Of a stretch of DNA of 55,566 bases, positions 42,857 to 51,787 are shown piece by piece. The stretch comes from Myxococcota bacterium (GTDB taxonomy: Bacteria > Myxococcota_A > UBA9160 > UBA4427), in NCBI GenBank assembly GCA_028278345.1, contig JANQEL010000249.1:1-55566 (forward strand). Reading direction: 5' to 3'. A model generated the notes under the pieces. It was not told the origin of the DNA. It saw only the letters and a list, made by a program, of their open reading frames with translations, and did not search any database. Made by a program: the position numbers and the translations under genes. Position 1 is the first letter of the stretch. Each line of letters starts with the position of its first letter.

Positions 42857-44440
42857 CTACTCGATATAGCCAAGCGCGCGCAGCGCGCGCAGTTCGTCTT
42901 CCGTGCGCCCCGGGGCGACCTTCGGCCCGTCGAGCTGTTCGCCGCGCAAGAGCGTCGCGGGGTAGCCGGCCGGGTCGGGGTCCGCCTCGAACCACCGCAG
43001 CAACGTATTGCCGGCCCCCCCGAACTCCCACGGCAGGGGAGTCTTCTCACCGGGGTCCTTCGCGAGGTCATAGCGACCCCGCGAGAGCACCTCGCCCTCG
43101 CGATCGACACTGGTGAACCACTTCTCGTCACCGCTCACGAGCGCCCGGTGATGCCGCCAACGCCAGGTCGAAGGGGGCCCCGTGCCCGAAGCCCCGCTGG
43201 CTTCGAGGGAGATCATGTCGCCTTCGCGGCGTTCATCGAGGGGAACACCGTCGAACGCTCCGGCATCGGCGCCGGGATGCCCGATTGCCTCGAGCAGGCT
43301 GGGCACGAGATCGACCAGGGAGACGGGGACATCGACGACGCCACCCGGGCGACCCGGCCAGCGCACCAGCAGTGGCACCCGCATGATCGACTCCCAGACC
43401 TGGTGTCCGTGATTGAAGTAGATGTCGTGCTCGATCATGTTCTCGCCGTGATCGGCGGTGAAGATCACGATCGGCTCGGCTGTGCTCTCATTCGAATCGA
43501 TCGCTTCGAGGAGCCTTCCGACCTCGGCATCCGCATAGGCGATCTCTTCGTCGTAGCGGTCGAGGTAGCGCGCACCGTCGCGCAGGCCGGGTTCGCGCTG
43601 ATAGGGCACTACCCTCGCCGGATCGATCGGGATCGACTCCGCCGACCGGAAGCGTGCGCTCTTCGCCTCCTCGGGTGCACGGTAGGGGCCGTGGGGATCG
43701 ATGTAGTGCACCCATAGGAACCAGGGCTTCGCCTTGTCGCGCCCCGTGGCGAGCCATGCGAGGGCGGCGTCGCTGGTGCGCGCCGCGCGGCGTTCGAAGA
43801 CATCGAGCTGCGCCTCGCGCTCGTCGACGAAGTCGTCGTAGTGGTCGAAGCGCGTCGAGAGGCCGATCGCTTCACCCGTGAGGACGATGTTCGAAACGAT
43901 CGCGGCGGTCTGGTAGCCGGCCGCCCGCAGGTAGTCCGACAGCACCGGAACGTCGCCGGGGATGCGCTGGTAGAAAAGGCGTACGCCATGGCGTGAGGGC
44001 ACGCGACCCGAGAGCAGGCTCACGATGCTGGGCGAGGTGTTGGCTTCGGTGCTGTAGGCCCGCGCGTAGCGCGTCGCCCCAGCGAAGAAGCGATCGATCC
44101 GGGGCGAGGTCTTGCGCGAGTAGCCGTAGATCGAAAGGTGATCGGGCCGCAGGGTGTCGATGGTGATCAGGACGATGTTCCGCGGGTCGCGGACCGAAAC
44201 ACGGGGTAGATCGGCGTGACGCGACGCCTCGATCGGGGCGCGAGTCGCCGCGGCGGGAGAATCGTGGTCGTGCTCGGTGTCGCGCATCGTCTCGCCGGAA
44301 TCGCAAGCGGCGAGAATCAAGAGCGCCGAGGCGAAGAGGCGGGCATGGGCGTGCGCGATGCCGGAGCGCACACCGCGACGCGGTTCGGTGTGTCGGCGGT
44401 GCAGCGCATCCCGATGACCGCGTGTGAATTGGTTCTGCAT
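42857..44440 (-). CDS. Sulfatase-superfamily hydrolase, lipoprotein
   Basis: 527-residue alkaline-phosphatase-superfamily enzyme. The signal region ends in lipobox LAAC (Cys46). Metal ligands are seen in ITIDTLRPDH (Asp95) and FTADHGENM; HYIDPHGPY follows the sulfatase pattern. The formylglycine motif C/S-x-P-S-R is instead T135-S-P-S-I, so the usual Cys/Ser precursor and the Arg are absent; Thr135 may be the nucleophile, as in related phospho-transferases. True sulfatase activity is therefore doubtful. ATG 44440 is used; ATG 44458 is equally possible. Divergent from a second enzyme of the same superfamily. Confidence 0.88.
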   Translation of the reverse strand: MQNQFTRGHRDALHRRHTEPRRGVRSGIAHAHARLFASALLILAACDSGETMRDTEHDHDSPAAATRAPIEASRHADLPRVSVRDPRNIVLITIDTLRPDHLSIYGYSRKTSPRIDRFFAGATRYARAYSTEANTSPSIVSLLSGRVPSRHGVRLFYQRIPGDVPVLSDYLRAAGYQTAAIVSNIVLTGEAIGLSTRFDHYDDFVDEREAQLDVFERRAARTSDAALAWLATGRDKAKPWFLWVHYIDPHGPYRAPEEAKSARFRSAESIPIDPARVVPYQREPGLRDGARYLDRYDEEIAYADAEVGRLLEAIDSNESTAEPIVIFTADHGENMIEHDIYFNHGHQVWESIMRVPLLVRWPGRPGGVVDVPVSLVDLVPSLLEAIGHPGADAGAFDGVPLDERREGDMISLEASGASGTGPPSTWRWRHHRALVSGDEKWFTSVDREGEVLSRGRYDLAKDPGEKTPLPWEFGGAGNTLLRWFEADPDPAGYPATLLRGEQLDGPKVAPGRTEDELRALRALGYIE

Positions 44441-44455
44441 AGGCGGCGCGCCTAT
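44439..44455. promoter_or_regulatory. Palindrome between divergent sulfatase-like genes
   Basis: ATAGGCG-GCG-CGCCTAT, a 7-bp inverted repeat with a 3-base centre, lies in the roughly 50-base gap between the two divergent sulfatase-like genes and touches the start codon of the leftward one. It could be a shared operator or the leader hairpin of the leftward mRNA. Confidence 0.35.
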
Positions 44456-44493
44456 CATAGCCGGCTCGCGATCGATCTCGGGGGGCGGGACTC

Positions 44494-45972
44494 GTGCCAC
44501 GGTGGTGGACGGTGTCAGATGCAGTGCAGCGATTCGATGAAGACCGCGCACCGCAGTGCGTTCCAACGCGCGTGATCCGCGCGATCGGTCTCGCGATGTT
44601 CGTCGCCTGTGCGGTCCTGGCATTCGGTTGCGCCCCCGAACCCGAGCGCCCGAATCTGCTGCTGATCACGGTCGACACCCTGCGCGCCGACACCCTGGAT
44701 CTCGACACGATCGAGGGCTCTCGCACTCCCCGACTCGCGCGCCTGGCCGCCGAGGGCGTGGCCTTTCGTCGGGCGACGGCCCCGATGTCCCTGACGCGTC
44801 CATCCCACTTCTCGATCCTCACCGGTCGCTACCCGCGCGAACACGGTGTGGTCAACAACCAGATCTCGCTTCCCGCAGATGCGAACCCGGTGAGCCGGAT
44901 TCTCGAACAGGCGGGCTACGCGACGGGCGGCTTCGTCGCCGTGAGTCTGCTGGGTCGGGGCTCCGGCAGCGAACAGGGCTTCGAGACCTTCGTCGCTCCG
45001 CAGCGCGAACTCGAATGGCGTGCCTCGCGGGTGATCGACGCGGCTTTGTCCTGGTTCGCGAGCCTCGAGCCCGACACCCCCTTCTTCGCATGGGTGCATC
45101 TCTTCGATCCCCATCAGCCCTACGACCCGCCCGCGGACCTGCGCGCCGGACTCGACGCCGACCTCTTGCTTCGCCACCCGGTACTCGGCTGGCAGCAGTT
45201 CCTCGAGATCGCGAAGAACAGTGGCGGCCAGATCTCCTTCGAGGTCGCGCGCCACGCACGCGCGCTCTACGACGCCGAGGTGCTCGCGGTGGATCGCGAG
45301 GTGGGGCGACTCGTCGACTCCGTCGACGCGCGCTTCGGAAGTGACGAGACGGTGGTGATCTTCACCGCCGATCACGGTGAGTGCTTCGAGAACGGTGTCT
45401 GGTTCGAGCATTCGGATTGTCTCTTCGAAGGCGCAGTCAGGGTGCCCTTGATCGTTCGCGACCCGCGCGTCTTCGCCCCGGGCAAACGCGTCGATTCCCT
45501 CGTGAGCAATACCGATGTCGCGCCGACACTCCTGCGCGCCGCGGGCCTCGAGATTCCGCAAGCCATGTCGGTACCGCCGCTGCAGGATCCGAGCGGGACC
45601 TCCAGGCGCGAGGTGCTGCTCCAGAATCCCTTCTACCCCGCAGACGTGCTGCCCGCGCGCCAGCGTAGGCAGGTGGTGATTCGCCGGGTGGCGGGAGAGA
45701 GCGTGGCTCCCTTCGAGAGCGGGTCGCCGAAGCTGGGGCTCGTGCGTGGTAATTGGAAGTATCTGCGCGGCTCACGAGGAGACGAACTCTACGCGGTGGG
45801 GGCCCCGAGCGGTCGCGAGGAAAACGTCGCGTTCCGAAATCGCGAAGTACGCGATGAAATGAGCAACGCCCTCGACGCGGCGCTGGACCGTTTTCCCGCG
45901 GCCTCTCTCGAGGCGGAGGAGATCAACCCCGAACTGCTCCAGTCGCTGCGGGCGCTTGGCTATGTCCAATGA
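44494..45972 (+). CDS. Sulfatase-superfamily hydrolase, lipoprotein
   Basis: 492-residue homologue of the divergent neighbour. Hydrophobic segment IGLAMFVACAVLAF ends in lipobox AFGC (Cys46). Metal motifs: LLITVDTLRADTL (Asp61) and FTADHGECF; HLFDPHQPY is the mid-domain motif. At the formylglycine site it reads T101-R-P-S-H105, with Thr in place of Cys/Ser and His in place of Arg. The start is uncertain: GTG 44494 follows GGGGGGCGGGA, whereas GTG 44572 would give a textbook short signal peptide. The stop codon lies in the first unit of a 13-bp tandem repeat that leads into the next gene. Confidence 0.87.
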   Translation: MPRWWTVSDAVQRFDEDRAPQCVPTRVIRAIGLAMFVACAVLAFGCAPEPERPNLLLITVDTLRADTLDLDTIEGSRTPRLARLAAEGVAFRRATAPMSLTRPSHFSILTGRYPREHGVVNNQISLPADANPVSRILEQAGYATGGFVAVSLLGRGSGSEQGFETFVAPQRELEWRASRVIDAALSWFASLEPDTPFFAWVHLFDPHQPYDPPADLRAGLDADLLLRHPVLGWQQFLEIAKNSGGQISFEVARHARALYDAEVLAVDREVGRLVDSVDARFGSDETVVIFTADHGECFENGVWFEHSDCLFEGAVRVPLIVRDPRVFAPGKRVDSLVSNTDVAPTLLRAAGLEIPQAMSVPPLQDPSGTSRREVLLQNPFYPADVLPARQRRQVVIRRVAGESVAPFESGSPKLGLVRGNWKYLRGSRGDELYAVGAPSGREENVAFRNREVRDEMSNALDAALDRFPAASLEAEEINPELLQSLRALGYVQ

Positions 45973-46013
45973 GAACGTCGAATGAGGACGTCGAGTAGCC
46001 ATGTCGAATAACG
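45962..46013 (+). repeat. Four 13-bp tandem repeats linking two genes
   Basis: Four degenerate copies in a row: ATGTCCAATGAGA, ACGTCGAATGAGG, ACGTCGAGTAGCC, ATGTCGAATAACG. The first holds the last codons and TGA of the sulfatase-like gene; the fourth holds the ATG and first codons of the next gene. The intergenic DNA therefore seems to have arisen by slippage of a gene-border unit. Confidence 0.7.
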
Positions 46014-47857
46014 AAGCCGTTTCCGGAGGGGGGCTGCGCTGGTCCGAGATCCTGGCGCCACTATTGCTCGTGGCGTTCGCCTTCGCCTGGGTCTACGGCG
46101 TGGGCGGGGCGTCGACCCGCATCATGCAGAGCTATCACGGCTTTCATCACGCGGCCTACGTGACCCAGATCGCGAATGGCATCGTGCCGCCCACCAACCC
46201 CTCGAGCGCCGGCGCCCCGGCGAACTTCTACTGGGCCTGGCACGCCGCGCTGGCCTTCGGCGTCTGGTCGATGAACGTCACGCCTTTCGAGATGAGCCTC
46301 TCGAGCAACGCCCTGGGTCTCGCGATGGCGCTCTGCGGTTTCTGGCTCTGCTCGGGGGCCTTCACGCGAGATCCCTGGTTGCGACTCACCGCCTGCGCGC
46401 TGCCGCTCTTCATCTTGAATCCGCTGGGCTTCGTGCAGTTCGCGGTGCGCCTGGGGTTCGTGTGGATCCCCGCCTGGTTCGGGCTCGGTTCGGGGGAGGG
46501 CTTCGCCGAACTCGTCGAACTCTCCCGTCATCACGCGGCCCTGGGCCTGGTCGATCACGAGCTGTCGCACCTGGCGCCGCGGCTCGGGTTGATGCCCGAT
46601 GTGGTGCTGCTCGATCGCGCCGGGCATTGGCTGCCGAAGTTCCTCAACTACAACAGCTTCCCCGTGGCGCTCGGTGTCTATGCCCTGGCGATGGACGCCT
46701 TCGTGACCCAGCGCTTCGGCGTCGGATTGCGAGCGCTGGGGCTCGCGGTGGCCTGCTGCGCGATGGCGTTGCTGAGCCCGCTCGTGGTCGTCGCCTTCGG
46801 TTGCAGCGTGCTGGCGATGATCATCGTCGAAGGCCCGATCGAATGGCGCGCCCTGCGCAAGACGGGTTTCGTCGGGCGTCGCGCCGGGCTCGTGCGCTTC
46901 GCCGGGCCGATGCTGGGCTGCGCGGTCGGCGTCCTGTGCGCGCTGCCGATGCTATGGCCGATCTCGCAGGCCTACGGTGGGGAGAGTGTCTTCATGCTCG
47001 GTCGCACGGGTTTCGGGCGTCACGCCCTGGCCCTCGGTTGGGCGCTCCTGCCGAGTGCCGCCCTGTTGGCGGCGGCGGTCGGGCTCGCGCGGCACCTCGA
47101 TGCGCCGGCGCGCGTGCACGCCATATCCCTGGCGCTGCTTTCGACGCTCGCGCTGTGCGTCGCGATTCCGATCCAGGACCCCAACGAGTACAAGTTCGTG
47201 CTGGTCGCCGCGTTTCCGGCGGGCCTGCTCGTGCTCGGTCTACTCGGGGCCTGGGCGCGCCGCAGTCGCAGCATCGATGCGGTGCTGCGGCGCCCCGCCT
47301 GGCTCGCGAGTGCGTTTCTGGCCGGCGGAGTGGCCGCCGTCGCGTCGACCGCGTTGCTCTACCTGGCATCGCCGTGGGCCGAGCAGGACCCCCTGCGACT
47401 CCACGACGCGACGACGCAACTGGCCGCGAACGGAGACACCCGACTGCGCGACTTCGACGAGGCCCTGACATGGCTGCGCGAACGGACGCCCGTCGACAGC
47501 TACGTCTTCGCCGTCGCACGAGACAAGAACGCCGATCCGATTCCCACCGTGGCACAGCGGCGGGTGGTGGTGCAGAAGCCATCCCCCTTCACCGCGGGCG
47601 TCGCAGATCACGATGCGCGCCTCGGCGCCAACGCCGCACTGATCGAAGCCGCGACGCGCTGCGCGGACACGGCCGAAATCGATCGGGCGGTTGCGAAGGT
47701 GCAGGCGTTGAAGCTGCCCTTCGAGAGCGTTCCCTACGCGCTGATCGAGCGTGGCGTCGGACACGAAGCCTGCGAGGGCACTGCGGCACTCCAGCCCGTG
47801 CATCGCACCGACGCCTTCACGATCTTCGAGGTGCGAGCTCTCGCACCCGACGCGTGA
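46001..47857 (+). CDS. Polytopic membrane protein, unknown function
   Basis: 618-residue integral membrane protein with about ten to twelve hydrophobic helices and a C-terminal soluble domain of roughly 150 residues (from about 465, DATTQLAANGDTRLRDFDEA). The lumenal-type loop after TM1 contains YHGFHHAAYVTQIANG, and a later one KFLNYNSFPVA. This layout resembles GT-C/DUF2298-type glycosyltransferases, but no decisive motif is visible. ATG 46001 is embedded in the 13-bp repeat array and lacks a clear ribosome site, so translation may depend on termination of the preceding gene 28 bases upstream. Its TGA directly abuts the stop of the convergent universal stress gene. Confidence 0.8.
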   Translation: MSNNEAVSGGGLRWSEILAPLLLVAFAFAWVYGVGGASTRIMQSYHGFHHAAYVTQIANGIVPPTNPSSAGAPANFYWAWHAALAFGVWSMNVTPFEMSLSSNALGLAMALCGFWLCSGAFTRDPWLRLTACALPLFILNPLGFVQFAVRLGFVWIPAWFGLGSGEGFAELVELSRHHAALGLVDHELSHLAPRLGLMPDVVLLDRAGHWLPKFLNYNSFPVALGVYALAMDAFVTQRFGVGLRALGLAVACCAMALLSPLVVVAFGCSVLAMIIVEGPIEWRALRKTGFVGRRAGLVRFAGPMLGCAVGVLCALPMLWPISQAYGGESVFMLGRTGFGRHALALGWALLPSAALLAAAVGLARHLDAPARVHAISLALLSTLALCVAIPIQDPNEYKFVLVAAFPAGLLVLGLLGAWARRSRSIDAVLRRPAWLASAFLAGGVAAVASTALLYLASPWAEQDPLRLHDATTQLAANGDTRLRDFDEALTWLRERTPVDSYVFAVARDKNADPIPTVAQRRVVVQKPSPFTAGVADHDARLGANAALIEAATRCADTAEIDRAVAKVQALKLPFESVPYALIERGVGHEACEGTAALQPVHRTDAFTIFEVRALAPDA

Positions 47858-48310
47858 TCAGTGGCGCGGGCTCTCTTCTTTCACGGTGAGCACGGAACAC
47901 GGCGCGTGGCGGACCGTGCGTTCGGCCACCGACCCCAGCAGCATGTGCCGCAGGCGCCCGGTGCCTCGGGTGCCCATCACGATCAGGTCTGCGTGCAGGC
48001 TCTCGGCGAGGTGCGAGATCCCCGGGTCGGCACGGTCGGCGAGCAGGTGTCCCTCGCAGTGCACCCCGGCGCTCTGGCCTTCGGCGACGACCTCATCCAG
48101 ACGGGTCTCGGCGGCGGCGCGCGACTGGGCGAGCACGTCGTCGGGCATCGGCATCTCGTGCGGGCTCACCATCGGGGGCACGAACTCGATGGCGTGACAC
48201 ACGTGCACTTCGGCGTTCGATTCCCGCGCCAGGGCGAGGGCGCGCAGGAAGGCCATGCGTGCCGTGTCGGAGAAGTCGGTCGGGACCACGATCCGGGAAA
48301 AGGATGTCAT
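47858..48310 (-). CDS. Universal stress protein (UspA family)
   Basis: 150-residue cytoplasmic Usp domain. The N-terminal RIVVPTDFSDTA and the C-terminal ATP-binding motif G-x2-G-x9-G-S (Gly113, Gly116, Gly126-Ser127) followed by VLTV are diagnostic of the ATP-binding branch. An internal VSPHEMPMPDD insert is common in proteobacterial members. Single gene between the convergent membrane protein and the outer-membrane protein gene, 40 bases downstream of the latter on the same strand. Confidence 0.95.
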   Translation of the reverse strand: MTSFSRIVVPTDFSDTARMAFLRALALARESNAEVHVCHAIEFVPPMVSPHEMPMPDDVLAQSRAAAETRLDEVVAEGQSAGVHCEGHLLADRADPGISHLAESLHADLIVMGTRGTGRLRHMLLGSVAERTVRHAPCSVLTVKEESPRH

Positions 48311-48350
48311 GAGGGGCGCCTCCGTGACTGATCCTCGTATTCAGGAACCG

Positions 48351-48977
48351 CTAGAAACGGTAGAGCACGCCCAGTCCGAAGGAAACGTGGTCGATGTTGC
48401 GCACGTCGCCGACCGTCCAGACGTACGAACCCTCTAGAGAAACTGCTACGTTCTCGGTGTAGTAGAAGTCGATCCCGGCGCCCGGACGAAATCCCCAGTC
48501 CACATTGCTCTGACGCAGGTCGGTCGAGCGGTCGCGGTGGTCGACCACCGTCGAGACGACGCCGAGGCCCAGCAGACCGAAGGGCTGGATGCGTCCCAGC
48601 ATGCCGCCGAGCGGATAGACCCGCGCGTTCACGCCCGCGTGAACCACGGAGAAGTCCTGCCGCTCGTCGGGAAAGAAGTCCCCTGTGACCTCGAGGGCCA
48701 CCTCGGCCGCGGCCCAGGGCGAAATCCGGGTTCCGGCGCGGAAGTTGAGCGCCCAGGTGTCTTCGGCGCCGATGTCCGAGATCGAACCGTCCCACTGCTC
48801 GTACACGAACACGCCGGACGCCGAGAGGTACCAGCCCTCACGGGCGTAGTCGGTCTCTTCGTCGTCCTCGTCCTGGGCGGCCGCGGGCAGGGCGATGCAG
48901 AGGGAGACGAGACAGCCGAGGGCGAGCGAGACGAAGGGTCGGGTGGACTCGAACTGACGTAGACGTTGGGCGCGCAT
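48351..48977 (-). CDS. Outer-membrane beta-barrel protein
   Basis: 208-residue exported protein. The signal peptide (about residues 1-35) ends in LPAAAQ, followed by an acidic DEDDEE patch, then alternating strands such as GWYLSASGVFVYE, WALNFRAGTRIS, AAEVALEVTGDF and VSLEGSYVW. It terminates in YRF, the C-terminal Phe required for BAM-dependent insertion. An 8-strand OmpW/OmpA-like barrel is likely (inference). ATG 48977 has GGAGAAG about ten bases upstream; ATG 49010 would lengthen the signal unnaturally. Confidence 0.85.
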   Translation of the reverse strand: MRAQRLRQFESTRPFVSLALGCLVSLCIALPAAAQDEDDEETDYAREGWYLSASGVFVYEQWDGSISDIGAEDTWALNFRAGTRISPWAAAEVALEVTGDFFPDERQDFSVVHAGVNARVYPLGGMLGRIQPFGLLGLGVVSTVVDHRDRSTDLRQSNVDWGFRPGAGIDFYYTENVAVSLEGSYVWTVGDVRNIDHVSFGLGVLYRF

Positions 48978-49161
48978 TCGTCCGCTTCTCCGTGTTCCGC
49001 GAGCAGTCATCCCGAACCGGGGTGGCCGGGGCGACGACGCCGACCACGGCGTCGCAGCGTGCGAGAACCCTACCACCTCCGAGTGGCCACAGGCGTGCCT
49101 GCGAAAGCGAAATGCACGCGGTTGCACCGGCGGAGTGTGCGCGGTGGTCGCTGACTCGGGT

Positions 49162-49821
49162 TCAGCGTTTGGGCGCGCGGCACAGCAGCCGCATGGCGGT
49201 GGTCTGGATCCGCTTCACCAGTACGTCGGCTTCGGCGGACGCGCCGCGCTCGAGCCAGTCCGCCAGTTGTACCTGGTAGACGGCGGTCATCATCTTGACC
49301 AACAGCTCGGGGTCACCCGGCTCGAAGACGCCTTCGTCGATGCCCTGCTGGATCAGCTTCGCCTGTCCGCGCATGTCGGCGTGCCAGCGATCGGCCAGAT
49401 CCTGCGGGACCACGCCCGCCTGCACCGCCCACGCGTTGCCCTCGCGCAGGTGGATGCGCAGGAAGTTGGGGTGGGCGAGCAGGTATTCGACCGAGACGCG
49501 CACGCGATCCATCAGGGTTTCGAGGGGCGCGCCATTCTGTACGGCGGCGGTCGCGGCCATCACCTCGTCGAGTCGGCGATCGCGAATGGCGTTGAACAAC
49601 TCGGCCTTGCCGCCGAAGGTCGCGTAGACGGTCTTGACCGAGATCCCCGCCTCGAGGGCCACGTCGCTCATGCGGGCGTCGGCGAAACCCTTCTCCGCGA
49701 AGACCGCCTCGGCGGCCTCGGTGACCACCTGGCGGTACATCTCGCGGCGCGCCTCGCGGATGCGATAGCTCGGCGCGGATTTGCCATTCTTGTTGCGAGT
49801 CGGGGTCTCGGGCGCTTTCAC
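49162..49821 (-). CDS. TetR-family regulator
   Basis: 219-residue TetR protein when started at GTG 49821. HTH: VVTEAAEAVFAEKGFADARM, then DVALEAGISVKTVYATFGGK. The C-terminal domain resembles the TetR_C_7/AcrR-like group. A longer version from GTG 49911 exists, but its extra residues (GFPRREPS, VGFPTRFPAG) simply translate repeated GGAAA-type DNA boxes and look non-coding. The regulated gene is unknown; the outer-membrane protein gene downstream is on the same strand and the acyl-CoA ligase gene ends facing its promoter region. Confidence 0.85.
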   Translation of the reverse strand: MKAPETPTRNKNGKSAPSYRIREARREMYRQVVTEAAEAVFAEKGFADARMSDVALEAGISVKTVYATFGGKAELFNAIRDRRLDEVMAATAAVQNGAPLETLMDRVRVSVEYLLAHPNFLRIHLREGNAWAVQAGVVPQDLADRWHADMRGQAKLIQQGIDEGVFEPGDPELLVKMMTAVYQVQLADWLERGASAEADVLVKRIQTTAMRLLCRAPKR

Positions 49822-50225
49822 AGGGGTCTCGCTGGTGGATCCGGCCGGAAATCGAGTCGGAAATCCAACGAAAGCGCTGGGCTCCCGTCGGGGAAATCCA
49901 CGATAACCCACGGAAAACTTGACGGGCGACTCGGAAAACCGTTATTTTCCATTCCGAATCGCCCGCTGGCTCCAGGACTCAAATATGAACCGCGGTGCCC
50001 AAGCCGATCCCTGGAGCTTGCGGGCGACCCCATTTCTGGGGCTGGTTCGACCGGAATCGTTGGTGAACCGGGTGACGCGCACGCCGATCAGCAGCGACGT
50101 CAGCGCGAGGGAAACGCGAGTCGTCACGGCTTTGGTGATCACGCTCTTCGATTTCATCCCGCTTGCGCGATGACTGGAGCGGGGCTCGCGTTTACAACGA
50201 ACGTCGACGCACTCGCGTTTGCCGT
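49822..50225. promoter_or_regulatory. TetR upstream region with repeated GGAAA boxes
   Basis: This 404-base gap has no convincing gene. Within 49845-49957 there are five direct copies of a (C/G)GGAAA(A/T) box, with GGAA starting at 49847, 49859, 49892, 49912 and 49933, and inverted copies around 49945-49956. Spacings of 12, 33, 20 and 21 bases approximate whole helical turns, as in regulator-binding arrays. The segment is more AT-rich than its surroundings. From 49960 to 50225 nothing definite is seen. Confidence 0.45.
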
Positions 50226-51722
50226 TCAGTGCTTCGCGATTCGCGCTTCGCGCAGGGCGACGCGACGCACCTTGCCGGCTTCGTCGCGCAGGGGTTCTGC
50301 GGTGAACTCGTAGCTGCGCGGCACCTTGTAGTGCACGAGTTGATCGCCGAGCCAGCTCTGCAGCTCGGCTTCTTCGGGGGCGGCGGCTTTGTCTTCCACC
50401 TCGATGATCGCGTGGATCGATTGACCGAGGTCGTCATCGGGAAGCCCGATCACGGCGCACGATCTCACCGCGGGATGGGCGCAGAGCGCGGCTTCGACTT
50501 CGGCGGGATAGATGTTGCGGCCCGCGCACAGGATCATGTCGCTCTTGCGATCGCCGAGATAGAGATAACCGTCGGCGTCGACGTACCCCATGTCGCCGAC
50601 CGATTCGAAGCCGTCGGCACTCTGCTGGGCTTCGGCACCGACATAGCGATAGGTCGAACCGGGGCCCCCGGCCGGCAGCATGTAGATCTCGCCCATCTCG
50701 CCGGGGGCACACTCGCTCCCGTCGGTGCGCTGGATGCGCAGGGTGGCGCCCCCGACGGGGCGGCCGACGGAGCCCGGATGCTCGAGCCATTCGCGTCCCG
50801 TGATGAAGGTGCCGCCGATGCGTTCGCTCGGGCCGAAGGCCTCGTTCATCACGTCGGCGCCCCACCAATCGATGAAGCTTCGCATCAGCCACGCTGGACA
50901 CGGGGCGCCGCCGGTCATCACGAACTCGAGGCTCGAGGTGTCGTAGCGGTTGCGGGTTTCTTCGGGCAGGCGCCAGATGCGATGGAGCATCGTGGGCACC
51001 ACGCCCATGCGATCGATGTGATGGCGCTCGATGAGTGCGAGGGTGTGCTCGGCGTCGAAGCGACGCATCACGACGACCGTGCAACCCGCGAACAGCCCCT
51101 GCCACGCGGAACTCCACGGTGCCGCGTGATAGAGCGGCCCCGGGACCAGCACGGCGCGTTTCGCCTGGAACACTGCGGAGGCGAAGCCCGGGTCGTAGAC
51201 CGCCGGGTTGGCGGCGACGATCAACTTGGGCAGCCCGGTGCTTCCGCCGGAGGCCATGGCGCGTTCGTTCGGCGCGATGCGATCGGGCAGGGGCGCATCG
51301 GAGACGTCGGCTGCGGGCTCGAAGCCGGCGGGAACCGACGGGATGCCCACCCCATCTCCGGCCTCGACCCCGATCAACAGCCGGGGCGCGGCGCGTTCGA
51401 GGATCGCGCGGCGTTCGTTCTCGGGGAGCCGCGCGGAGATCGGATTCGGCACCGCGCCCACGCGCCAGATCGCAAGGCATGCGGCAAAGAACTCGAGGCC
51501 GTTGCCGAGGCCCACCGTGGCGCGGTCGCCCTGGCTCAGTCCGAGTTCGGCGTAGCTGCGGGCGAGGCGATTCGCGCGCCGGTCGAAGTCGGCCCGGGTC
51601 CAGACGGCGTCGTCGCAGATCAGCGCCGGCCGTTCCGGGTCGCGCGCGGCGAGATCCGCCAGGCGTGCGCCGTAGCTCTGGGAAGCGGAAGGGGCCTGCT
51701 CGTCTGGTGCGTGCTCGGTCAA
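50226..51722 (-). CDS. Acyl-CoA ligase (ANL superfamily)
   Basis: 498-residue AMP-forming ligase that would activate a carboxylic acid to its CoA thioester. The ATP loop is SGGSTGLPK (158-166). The A8 hinge region reads VGDMGYVDADGYLYLGDRKS followed by DMILCAGRNIYPAEVE. The C-terminal catalytic-Lys motif is changed: LRDEAGKVRR, where PRTxxGK is usual; the Lys is present. The start appears to be TTG 51722 with GGAG eleven bases upstream; no ATG/GTG fits the N-terminus. It lies 65 bases from the Lrp-type regulator on the same strand. Confidence 0.92.
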   Translation of the reverse strand: MTEHAPDEQAPSASQSYGARLADLAARDPERPALICDDAVWTRADFDRRANRLARSYAELGLSQGDRATVGLGNGLEFFAACLAIWRVGAVPNPISARLPENERRAILERAAPRLLIGVEAGDGVGIPSVPAGFEPAADVSDAPLPDRIAPNERAMASGGSTGLPKLIVAANPAVYDPGFASAVFQAKRAVLVPGPLYHAAPWSSAWQGLFAGCTVVVMRRFDAEHTLALIERHHIDRMGVVPTMLHRIWRLPEETRNRYDTSSLEFVMTGGAPCPAWLMRSFIDWWGADVMNEAFGPSERIGGTFITGREWLEHPGSVGRPVGGATLRIQRTDGSECAPGEMGEIYMLPAGGPGSTYRYVGAEAQQSADGFESVGDMGYVDADGYLYLGDRKSDMILCAGRNIYPAEVEAALCAHPAVRSCAVIGLPDDDLGQSIHAIIEVEDKAAAPEEAELQSWLGDQLVHYKVPRSYEFTAEPLRDEAGKVRRVALREARIAKH

Positions 51723-51787
51723 GGGGCTGGCGACTCCGTTCGAAGGAGCGCCGGAGTCTAACGGCGTCCGCGAAGTCGACGATTCGC

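Noticed and set aside
47855..47860. TGATCA at the abutting stops of two convergent genes as a regulatory palindrome
   Set aside because: It is simply TGA on one strand next to TGA on the other; six bases of symmetry here need no further explanation.
49919..50173. Small plus-strand ORF in the TetR upstream gap
   Set aside because: No ribosome site, composition like shadow frames, and it overlaps the GGAAA box array.
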